Both the position numbers and the translations under genes were made by a program. This document shows positions 57,852 to 64,000 of a DNA stretch of 64,000 bases, in pieces. The stretch is from Parapusillimonas granuli. GTDB lineage: Bacteria; Pseudomonadota; Gammaproteobacteria; Burkholderiales; Burkholderiaceae_B. How positions within the stretch are numbered: the first letter of the stretch is position 1; every line of letters begins with the position of its first letter. Location of the stretch: the NCBI RefSeq assembly GCF_013416525.1, contig NZ_JACCEM010000003.1, positions 62,001 through 126,000 of the forward strand, read 5' to 3'. Below the pieces are notes generated by a model. That model was not told where the DNA came from. It saw only the letters and a list, made by a program, of their open reading frames with translations, and made no database searches.

Positions 57852-57929
57852 GGCCTCAATCACGCGGGGCGATCGAGGCCGGATGCCATCGGACGGCAGC
57901 GCTGTTCCTGGCAGGCGTATCGGGCCTGC
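57852..57929 (-). other. Two hairpins in the hpf-ptsN gap
   Basis: The 155-base gap holds two inverted repeats. GGCCTCAATC (57852-57861) and GATCGAGGCC (57871-57880) match at 9 of 10 positions with a 9-base loop. GCAGGC (57911-57916) and GCCTGC (57924-57929) match perfectly with a 7-base loop. In the transcribed (minus) direction the larger one is followed by TTAGTT. They may terminate, attenuate or stabilise the hpf mRNA end. Confidence 0.5.
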
Positions 57930-57956
57930 GGCAGCCGGGCGCGATGGGAGCGAGTG

Positions 57957-58286
57957 TTACTCGATGGCGGACACGTCTTGCCGTTTGACGGGCTCGTGAG
58001 CGTGATCCTGGACTTTGGTCTTGTACTTGATGACTTGCCGGTCGATCTTGTCGGCCAACAGGTCTATTGCGGCGTAGAGGTTTTCATCGGAGGCGGCGCA
58101 GTGTATGTCTTTGCCGCGCAGGCGCATGGTGACTTCAGCCGTGTGCTTGAGGCGTTCGATCGAGAGTATGACCTGCGTGTCGATGACATTATCGAAATGG
58201 CGCGATACCCGCGACATCTTGTTGAGTACGTATTCGCGAATTGCGGGGGTTACATCCAGGTGACGACCACTGATGCTCAGGTTCAT
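57957..58286 (-). CDS. hpf: Ribosome hibernation promoting factor
   Basis: A 109-aa protein that binds the 30S decoding region and drives ribosomes into 100S dimers in stationary phase. It has the beta-alpha-beta-beta-beta-alpha pattern of the short HPF/YfiA family, starting MNLSISGRHLDVTPAIREYV, with DENLYAAIDLLADKIDRQVI near the end. AAGGAGA stands 7-8 bases before the ATG, one of the best ribosome sites in the window. Confidence 0.93.
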   Translation of the reverse strand: MNLSISGRHLDVTPAIREYVLNKMSRVSRHFDNVIDTQVILSIERLKHTAEVTMRLRGKDIHCAASDENLYAAIDLLADKIDRQVIKYKTKVQDHAHEPVKRQDVSAIE

Positions 58287-58509
58287 ATTGGGCTCTCCTT
58301 GCTAGAAAAAACGGGGCGCGGATGCGCGTCATGTGTGTATGGCAGGACTCCTTCTAATCTGTTCGTCATGATTCCAGTGTATAGATTATGCGGCCGAAAT
58401 CAAGTGGCGGGCGCCGGGGGCGGCGCGGGTTTGGACGTTGCGGATGGACTGAATGACGGGGGTTTGAGCTAAATCAAGGGCGCTCGCCGGGCGGCGGCCC
58501 GCCCTCGGG
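58287..58509. other. Gap between lptB and hpf where rpoN is usually found
   Basis: 223 bases without a coding sequence. It holds the hpf ribosome site, an A/T-rich stretch around 58365-58395 that could be the hpf promoter, and no recognisable remnant of sigma-54 (no RpoN-box ARRTVAKYRE-like peptide in any frame). In many proteobacteria the order is lptB-rpoN-hpf-ptsN. Confidence 0.7.
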
Positions 58510-59319
58510 CTACATCTTGAAATTCTTGCCCAGATAGACTTTCCGCACCGCTTCGTTGTCGATGATTTCGTTGGGATGGCCGTCGGTCAGCACCTTGCCC
58601 TCGCTGATGATGTAGGCCCGGTCGCAAATGCCCAGCGTTTCCCGCACGTTGTGGTCCGTGATCAGCACGCCGATGTTGCGGCTCTTGAGGAAATGCACGA
58701 TGCGCTGGATCTCGATCACCGCGATCGGGTCCACCCCCGCGAACGGCTCGTCGAGCAGAATGAAGCGCGGATGCGTGGCCAGCGCGCGCGCGATCTCCAC
58801 GCGGCGGCGCTCGCCGCCCGACAGCGAAATCGCCGTATTGTTGCGGATGTGCCCGATCTGGAGCTCGTCGATCAAGGACTCCAGGTTTTCGCCGATGGCG
58901 GCCGATGTCAGCGGCGCGCCCGCCTCGTCCAGCTGCAATTCCAGCACCGCGCGGATGTTTTCCTCGACCGTCAGGCGCCGGAAGACCGAAGCGTCTTGCG
59001 GCAGATAGGACAGCCCCAGGCGCGCCCGCTTGTGCATCGGCATGCTGGTGATGGGCACGCCGTCGATCTCGATGCGGCCGGCGTCGGTGGGGACGATGCC
59101 CACGATCATGTAGAAGCTCGTGGTCTTGCCCGCGCCGTTCGGCCCCAGCAGCCCGACGACCTCGCCGCTGTCCACCGATAGCGAGACGTCCTGGACGACC
59201 GTGCGCTTGCCATAGGTTTTCCGCAGCCCCGTGGCGCGCAGGCTGCCTTGCGCTGAACGGGGCGGGCGGACCCTGCCGGGGCGGCCCGCGCCCGAATCCA
59301 GCTTGTTGGATTGGAACAT
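58510..59319 (-). CDS. lptB: LPS export ABC transporter ATPase LptB
   Basis: ATPase that powers extraction of lipopolysaccharide from the inner membrane by LptFG and its passage over LptC and LptA. The protein has 269 aa with Walker [10 protein letters not shown] (residues 59-67), Q-loop [19 protein letters not shown], signature [16 protein letters not shown], Walker [14 protein letters not shown] and H in [11 protein letters not shown]. The first 28 residues are a basic extension. The start at MFQSNKLDS was preferred; an ATG at 59379 would overlap lptA by 31 bases. Neither has a clear ribosome site. Confidence 0.93.
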   Translation of the reverse strand: MFQSNKLDSGAGRPGRVRPPRSAQGSLRATGLRKTYGKRTVVQDVSLSVDSGEVVGLLGPNGAGKTTSFYMIVGIVPTDAGRIEIDGVPITSMPMHKRARLGLSYLPQDASVFRRLTVEENIRAVLELQLDEAGAPLTSAAIGENLESLIDELQIGHIRNNTAISLSGGERRRVEIARALATHPRFILLDEPFAGVDPIAVIEIQRIVHFLKSRNIGVLITDHNVRETLGICDRAYIISEGKVLTDGHPNEIIDNEAVRKVYLGKNFKM

Positions 59320-59348
59320 AAACGTCGTCTGTGGTTTGCGCCGGGCGG

Positions 59349-59963
59349 CTAGCCGCCCGACGCGGATTTCTGTTTGCATGCGGCGGCGGCCGCGTCGGCC
59401 TTGGCGCGCGACTGCGCCAGGGAGCGCACCCGCCCGCCTTGCGCCGCAGAGTTTGGACCGCCGAAGGCCTGATAGGTTTCCGTCTTTTGCCGATAGACGA
59501 TGCGTTCGCCCTGGATGTTGTCGAAGGGCTTGCCGCAGATGAAGCGCGTGACCACCGCCTGGCCGATCACTTCGATGTCTTCGGTCTTGCCGTTGTAGAT
59601 CGCGCGCGTGCCCTTGGCTTCCAGGATCTCGAACTTTTCCGGGTTCTCCTGGCGGATGAACACCAGCTTGCCGGGCTCGACCGTGGCCGTGCCGTGCTGG
59701 AAGCCTTCGGCGTCCTCGCTCATGACCAGCTTGTCGGCGCGCAAGGTCATGGGGCCGCGCGTCAGGATGACGTTGCCCGTGAAGACGCTTTCCTTTTTTA
59801 TGTCGTCGTAGTTCAGCGTGTCGGAAAGAATGAGGGTGTCGGGTTCTTCCGCCGGCTTGGCCGATTTGCCGCCGTTTGCCTGGGCGAGGCCCGACGCCGG
59901 CGCGAGCAGGGCGGCGGAGGCGAGCAGGAGAGCGGCTAGGAATGAGGGTCTTTGTGGATTCAT
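59349..59963 (-). CDS. lptA: LPS transport periplasmic protein LptA
   Basis: Periplasmic bridge protein (204 aa) that carries lipopolysaccharide from LptC to LptD. A signal peptide ending near SGLAQA is followed by the OstA-like beta-jellyroll ([20 protein letters not shown], then [20 protein letters not shown]). Its ATG overlaps the lptC stop (ATGA). Confidence 0.92.
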   Translation of the reverse strand: MNPQRPSFLAALLLASAALLAPASGLAQANGGKSAKPAEEPDTLILSDTLNYDDIKKESVFTGNVILTRGPMTLRADKLVMSEDAEGFQHGTATVEPGKLVFIRQENPEKFEILEAKGTRAIYNGKTEDIEVIGQAVVTRFICGKPFDNIQGERIVYRQKTETYQAFGGPNSAAQGGRVRSLAQSRAKADAAAAACKQKSASGG

Positions 59964-60583
59964 GGTTTTTTTTCTGTTCGTCCGGAGGATGTGCCGCGTT
60001 TGGAACGGGATTCTTCGCCTGAGATCTTGACGTCGGTGGCCGAAAACACTTGCAATTGCCTGGTCTTGTTATCGTACCGCATGCCTGTGCCGTTCATGAC
60101 GGATTTTCCGTGCACGACCAGCGCCGGGAGGTCGGTGAAGACCACGTCCTGGTCGGGCAGCAGGGTCAGCTCGTCGCTCTTGACGTCGAGCACGGGGACG
60201 TCCTGGCCGGGCTGGCGGCGCACGTGCGCGTCGCCCTTCATGATGATGCGGTCGCCGTTCTGGTCCATGACGGCGGTGTTCGACGTGCCCACGGTAATGG
60301 GCGAGCCCGGCTGCTGCCCCACGGCCCGGGCCCGGGTGATTTCGTAGGAGTCGTCGTCCGGGTAGTGCTGCATGCGCTCGCCTTCGAGGCGATTGATGGC
60401 GATGCCTTTCTCGTCGGTGCGCACCATGGTGAAATCGGTGGCCCAGGAGTCCGGTTCGTGCGTGATCCGCCGCGGCGGGTCGATGGGGATGGAGCGCCGG
60501 GCGTAATCGGCCGCCCACCAGGTGCCGGCGACCAGCGCGAGCAGCAGCAGGATGGCGACGATGGCCGGCGCGCGTTCTTTCAT
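59960..60583 (-). CDS. lptC: LPS export protein LptC
   Basis: Inner-membrane anchored member of the Lpt bridge (207 aa). It has one N-terminal helix (residues about 7-26, [20 protein letters not shown]) and a periplasmic jellyroll of the LptC family. The tail after about residue 185 is basic and probably disordered. It lies 4 bases after kdsC. Confidence 0.9.
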   Translation of the reverse strand: MKERAPAIVAILLLLALVAGTWWAADYARRSIPIDPPRRITHEPDSWATDFTMVRTDEKGIAINRLEGERMQHYPDDDSYEITRARAVGQQPGSPITVGTSNTAVMDQNGDRIIMKGDAHVRRQPGQDVPVLDVKSDELTLLPDQDVVFTDLPALVVHGKSVMNGTGMRYDNKTRQLQVFSATDVKISGEESRSKRGTSSGRTEKKP

Positions 60584-60587
60584 GGGC

Positions 60588-61187
60588 TTACTGGATCGCG
60601 CCGCTCAGGCGCGCGGTGCCGCCGGCCAGGAAGCCGCCAAGCCGGCCCTGCGCCGCAAGAATCAGGTCGCAGCAATCGCGCACGGCGCCCGAGCCGCCGG
60701 GGCGGTTCGATACCCAGTGGACGATCTGGCTGACGTAAGCGGGGGCGTCGGGCACGCTGGCGGCGAAGCCCACCCGCTGCAGCGCGGCCATGTCTATGAT
60801 GTCGTCGCCCATATAGCCCACCTCGGACAGCTCGAATCCGCGTTCCTGCGCCAGGGCGACGATGGCCTGGCCCTTGTCGCGCACGCCCTGGAACACCAGG
60901 GAGATGCCGAGTTCGGCGGCCCGGCGCGCCACGATGGGGCCTTCGCGCCCCGTCATCAGCGCGACTTCGATGCCGCTTTCGCGCAGCAGGCGCAGGCCGT
61001 GCCCGTCCAGGGCGTGGAAGCCTTTCATCAGCTCGCCGTGTTCGCCGTACCAGAGGCGGCCGTCGGTCAGCACGCCGTCGACGTCGAAGATCATGAGGCG
61101 CAGCTGCCGCGCCCTGTCGATGACGGCGGGCGCGAGCTTGGCGAGAATCAATGCTTCGGCGGGGTGGGTCAGTTTGGGCGGATTCAT
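60588..61187 (-). CDS. kdsC: 3-deoxy-D-manno-octulosonate 8-phosphate phosphatase KdsC
   Basis: Removes phosphate from KDO-8-phosphate in the pathway to the inner core of lipopolysaccharide. The protein has 199 aa, a cap-less HAD phosphatase with D35 and D37 in LMIFDVDGVLTDGRLWYG, ALMTGREGPIVARRAAELGI and GYMGDDIIDM. It lies 2 bases after kdsD and 4 before lptC, so Kdo synthesis and LPS export are co-expressed. Confidence 0.94.
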   Translation of the reverse strand: MNPPKLTHPAEALILAKLAPAVIDRARQLRLMIFDVDGVLTDGRLWYGEHGELMKGFHALDGHGLRLLRESGIEVALMTGREGPIVARRAAELGISLVFQGVRDKGQAIVALAQERGFELSEVGYMGDDIIDMAALQRVGFAASVPDAPAYVSQIVHWVSNRPGGSGAVRDCCDLILAAQGRLGGFLAGGTARLSGAIQ

Positions 61188-61189
61188 GG

Positions 61190-62179
61190 TCAGATAACCT
61201 TGGCGGCAAGCAGATCGTGCATGTGTAAAGCGCCTAATAATAGCCCGCCGTCATCCACCACCAGCATTTGGCTGAGGCGGCCCGAGTCCATCAGGGCGGC
61301 GGCCTCGATGGCCAGCGCGCCCGGCGCGACGGATTTGGGGCCGTGCGTCATGCCCGCCGCGACGGTCAACGGGCGGATGTCGCCGTGCCTGGCGATGAGC
61401 CTGCGCAGGTCGCCGTCGGTGAAGATGCCCACCGGCCGCCGCGCGTCGTCCACGACGATGGTCATGCCCATGCCCTTGGCCGACATCTCGGCCAGGGCGT
61501 CGGCGATGGGCGTGTCCGCGCGCACGACCGGCAGCGCGGCGCCGGTGCGCATGATGTCGCGCACCCGGGTCAGGAGCTTGCGCCCCAGCGCGCCGCCCGG
61601 GTGCGAGCGCGCGAAATCCTCGCGGCTGAAGCCGCGGCTTTCGAGGCATGCGACCGCGATGGCGTCGCCCAGCACCAGGGCGGCGGTGGTGCTGGCCGTG
61701 GGCGCCAGATTGAGCGGGCAGGCCTCGTGCGCGACGTGGGCGTCCAGGTGGAGGTCGGCGTTGCGGGCCAGGTCGGAGTTCGGATGGCCGGTGATGGCGA
61801 TGAGGCGGGTGCCCATGCGCTTGGCGACGCTCAGGACGGTCAGCAGCTCGTTCGCGGCGCCGGAGTACGAAATGCCCAGGACGATGTCCTGGGCGGTCAG
61901 CATGCCGAGGTCGCCGTGGATGGCTTCGGCGCCGTGCATGAAAAACGCCGGCGTGCCGGTGGAGGCCAGGGTGGCCGCGATTTTCTTGGCGATGTGCCCG
62001 GACTTGCCGATGCCGGTCACCACGACGCGGCCGCGGCAGCCCAGGATCATTTCCACCGCGCGGCCGAAGGAGTCGTCCAGCCGGGCGTCCAGCGCTCGCA
62101 GCGCCTCGATTTCCGTGGCGAAAGTGCGATGGGCCGAAGCCAGCGCCTCGCGGGGGTCGGGATTGGGAGGATTTTCCAT
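61190..62179 (-). CDS. kdsD: D-arabinose 5-phosphate isomerase KdsD
   Basis: Converts ribulose-5-phosphate to arabinose-5-phosphate, the first step towards Kdo. The protein has 329 aa: an SIS domain ([40 protein letters not shown], then [20 protein letters not shown]) and two C-terminal CBS domains (about residues 205-260 and 270-325). It is the first gene of the kdsD-kdsC-lptC-lptA-lptB operon and divergent from apt. Confidence 0.95.
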   Translation of the reverse strand: MENPPNPDPREALASAHRTFATEIEALRALDARLDDSFGRAVEMILGCRGRVVVTGIGKSGHIAKKIAATLASTGTPAFFMHGAEAIHGDLGMLTAQDIVLGISYSGAANELLTVLSVAKRMGTRLIAITGHPNSDLARNADLHLDAHVAHEACPLNLAPTASTTAALVLGDAIAVACLESRGFSREDFARSHPGGALGRKLLTRVRDIMRTGAALPVVRADTPIADALAEMSAKGMGMTIVVDDARRPVGIFTDGDLRRLIARHGDIRPLTVAAGMTHGPKSVAPGALAIEAAALMDSGRLSQMLVVDDGGLLLGALHMHDLLAAKVI

Positions 62180-62199
62180 TTGCCGATTTTAATCACAGA

Positions 62200-62218
62200 A
62201 GCGCTTATACTCAGCGCT
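62200..62218 (+). promoter_or_regulatory. Candidate apt -10 region flanked by AGCGCT repeats
   Basis: TATACT (62206-62211) resembles a sigma-70 -10 element and stands between two copies of the palindromic hexamer AGCGCT (62200-62205 and 62213-62218), in the 68-base divergent gap kdsD/apt. No good -35 is seen at 16-18 bases. The repeats could be a regulator site covering the promoter. Confidence 0.35.
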
Positions 62219-62247
62219 GGGCCGTTTTGCTTTTAATCAAGAATTCC

Positions 62248-62796
62248 ATGCATATTGATCCTGTCAGCTACGTGCGCAGCGCGATACGTAGCGTGCCTGA
62301 CTGGCCGAAACCCGGCGTCACTTTCCGCGATATTACCCCGGTGCTGCAAGATCCCCGGTCCTTCAGGGTGCTGATCGACCTGTTCGTGTACCGCTACATG
62401 CGCCAGCGGCTGGATCTGGTGGCGGGCATCGACGCGCGCGGCTTCATTCTGGGGTCGGTGCTGGCCTATGAGCTGAACTTGGGGTTCGTGCCGATCCGGA
62501 AGAAGGGGAAGCTGCCTTATCGGACGGTGGCCGAAGAATATTCGCTGGAATACGGCAATGCCGCGGTCGAGATGCACACCGATGCGGTGCGGCCGGGGCA
62601 GCGGGTGCTGCTGATCGACGACCTCATCGCCACGGGCGGGACGATGATGGCCGCTTCCAGGCTGCTGCAGCGCCTCGGGGCGAATGTGATCGAGGCCGCC
62701 GCCATCATCGACCTGCCGTACCTGGGCGGTTCGGCGGTCCTCAGGAAAACGGGGCTGCCGATCTATACCGTTTGTGATTTCAACGAAGGCGGGTAG
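62248..62796 (+). CDS. apt: Adenine phosphoribosyltransferase
   Basis: Purine salvage enzyme (182 aa): adenine plus PRPP gives AMP and pyrophosphate. Motifs are [20 protein letters not shown] at the start, [20 protein letters not shown] and the PRPP-binding [17 protein letters not shown]. The ATG at 62248 was chosen because the homology begins there; a TTG 7 codons upstream is also in frame. Confidence 0.95.
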   Translation: MHIDPVSYVRSAIRSVPDWPKPGVTFRDITPVLQDPRSFRVLIDLFVYRYMRQRLDLVAGIDARGFILGSVLAYELNLGFVPIRKKGKLPYRTVAEEYSLEYGNAAVEMHTDAVRPGQRVLLIDDLIATGGTMMAASRLLQRLGANVIEAAAIIDLPYLGGSAVLRKTGLPIYTVCDFNEGG

Positions 62797-62814
62797 CGCC
62801 GCGGCGGCCCTGCC

Positions 62815-64000
62815 CTAGACCAGCACGCGCTCGATTCCCCCCGCATTGGCGTCGCGCACGTAATTCTGCATCCAGTCCTCGCCCAGGATGTGGCGGGCCA
62901 TCTCGACCACGATGTAGTCCGCTTCCATCCCCGTTTCGCCCTGGTAGCGCGACAATCCCTGCAGGCAGGACGGGCACGAAGTCAGCATCTTGACCTCGCC
63001 GGCGTACCCGTCGGCGCGTATGGCCTGCGTGTTCTTCACCAGTTCCTCCGATTTCCGGAAGCGCACCTGCGTCGAGATGTCGGGCCGCGACACGGCCAGC
63101 GTGCCCGACTCGCCACAGCAGCGGTCCGTCTTGATCGCCGCATCGCCCACCAGCGCCTTCACCGTCTTCATCGGGTCCTGCAGCTTCATCGGCGTGTGGC
63201 AGGGGTCGTGGTACATATAGCGCACGCCCTGCACACCATTGATCTGTATGCCTTTTTCCAGCAGGTACTCATGGATGTCGATCAGGCGGCTGCCCGGGAA
63301 GATCTTCTCGAACTCATAGCCGGCCAGCTGGTCGTAGCAAGTGCCGCAGCTGACCACCACCGTCTTGATGTCGAGATAGTTCAGCGTGGTGGCCATGCGA
63401 TGGAACAGCACACGGTTGTCGGTGATGATTTTTTCCGCCTTGTCCGACATGCCGTTGCCGCGCTGCGGATAGCCGCAGCATAGGTAGCCCGGAGGCAGCA
63501 CCGTCTGCACGCCCGCGTGCCAGAGCATCGCCTGCGTGGCCAGGCCCACTTGCGAGAACAGCCTTTCCGAACCGCAGCCGGGGAAATAGAACACGGCCTC
63601 GGTGTCGGCGGACGTGGCCGCCGGGTTGCGGATGATGGGCACGTAGTCCGGGTCTTCGATGTCCAGCAGCTTGCGCGCGGTCTGCTTGGGCAGGCCGCCG
63701 GGCATCTTCTTGTTGACGAAATGGATCACCTGCTCGCGTATGGGGGCCTTGCCCTGCGTGGCGGGCGGCTGCGCCACCTGCTTGCGCGCGCTGCCGGCCA
63801 GCACGTCGTGCGCGAGGCGCTGCGCCTTGTAGCCCACGTCGATCATGGCCTTGCGGGTCGCCTTGATCACGGCGGGGTCCTTGGCGTTCAGGAAGAACAT
63901 GGCCGCCGTCGTGCCGGGATTGAAGGACTTCTTGCCCATGCGGCGCAGCAGCGAGCGCATTTCCATCGACACGTCGCCGAAGTCGATGTCGACCGGACAG
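62815..64000 (-). CDS. FAD-linked oxidase / iron-sulfur oxidoreductase (DUF3683 type), C-terminal part
   Basis: Partial: the frame stays open to the window edge, adding CPVDIDFGD before the first in-window start codon (a GTG at 63970-63972). The visible part has about 394 aa. It begins with the end of a 4Fe-4S ferredoxin motif (CPVDI) and holds two cysteine-rich CCG domains: FYFPGCGSERLFSQ with LCCGYPQRG, and YHDPCHTPMKLQDP with DRCCGESGTLAVS; CGTCYDQL and SCPSCLQGL also occur. These domains are found in GlpC and in heterodisulfide-reductase and glycolate-oxidase subunits. The large betaproteobacterial DUF3683 proteins (over 1200 aa) add an FAD-linked oxidase domain upstream, expected beyond the edge. 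The likely role is 2-hydroxyacid (lactate-type) oxidation; the substrate is unproven. Confidence 0.82.
   Translation of the reverse strand, partial: CPVDIDFGDVSMEMRSLLRRMGKKSFNPGTTAAMFFLNAKDPAVIKATRKAMIDVGYKAQRLAHDVLAGSARKQVAQPPATQGKAPIREQVIHFVNKKMPGGLPKQTARKLLDIEDPDYVPIIRNPAATSADTEAVFYFPGCGSERLFSQVGLATQAMLWHAGVQTVLPPGYLCCGYPQRGNGMSDKAEKIITDNRVLFHRMATTLNYLDIKTVVVSCGTCYDQLAGYEFEKIFPGSRLIDIHEYLLEKGIQINGVQGVRYMYHDPCHTPMKLQDPMKTVKALVGDAAIKTDRCCGESGTLAVSRPDISTQVRFRKSEELVKNTQAIRADGYAGEVKMLTSCPSCLQGLSRYQGETGMEADYIVVEMARHILGEDWMQNYVRDANAGGIERVLV

Overview
The window is a gene-dense, GC-rich chromosomal segment of a betaproteobacterium, most likely Burkholderiales of the Alcaligenaceae type (Bordetella, Achromobacter, Pusillimonas and relatives). 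This rests on two tricarboxylate-type (Bug/TctC) binding proteins with no permease beside them, on conserved blocks typical of the class (lptBAC-kdsC-kdsD, hpf-ptsN-hprK-rapZ, secB-grxC-gpsA, gpmA-envC-ctpA-thiF, rsmI/yraN/diaA/dolP, DUF4390-ntrY-ntrX, def-fmt/dprA), and on strong GC bias at third codon positions. No tRNA or rRNA gene, IS element, prophage or CRISPR array was seen. No gap between genes exceeds 300 bases; the largest is about 250 bases.

1-14.2 kb: a six-gene + strand operon for alpha-glucan and trehalose metabolism (treS-maltokinase fusion, glgB, glgX, treZ, malQ, treY). Every junction overlaps, four of the five as ATGA. It combines the TreS route (maltose to trehalose, plus maltose-1-phosphate formation) with the TreY/TreZ route (glucan to trehalose) and with glycogen branching, debranching and glucanotransfer. 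14.2-17.4 kb: glutamate dehydrogenase, a Bug binding protein and a Crp/Fnr regulator. 17.5-27.1 kb: an operon of an acyl-CoA synthetase, a complete Liv-type ABC importer (livG, H, M, K, F) and a PaaK-like adenylating enzyme, then an amino-acid binding protein. It is divergent from the Crp/Fnr gene, with a palindrome between them.

27.1-34.2 kb: a small membrane protein coupled to hydroxymethylglutaryl-CoA lyase, then dprA, def-fmt, rimO and rsmB. 34.3-39.0 kb: DUF4390 protein, NtrY kinase, an NtrX regulator without its AAA+ domain, and an Old Yellow Enzyme reductase whose start overlaps the ntrX stop. 39.0-44.8 kb: BioC-like methyltransferase, comF, trmL, a second Bug protein, gpsA, secB, grxC and a membrane rhodanese. 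44.8-52.8 kb: gpmA, envC, ctpA and a ThiF/MoeB enzyme on +; a HAD nucleotidase, argB, a TlpA-like thioredoxin, the BON lipoprotein DolP and DiaA on -. 52.9-62.2 kb: yraN, rsmI, rlpA, rapZ, hprK, ptsN, hpf, lptB, lptA, lptC, kdsC and kdsD. 62.2-64 kb: apt and the C-terminal part of a large FeS/FAD oxidoreductase that runs off the edge.

Most of the window is core genome. The best lead is a pair of linked absences. The NtrX protein has kept its receiver and Fis-type DNA-binding ends but lost the whole sigma-54-contacting AAA+ domain. The usual place of rpoN (sigma-54), between lptB and hpf, holds only 223 noncoding bases. Together they suggest a lineage that dropped sigma-54 and turned NtrX into a simple DNA-binding regulator.
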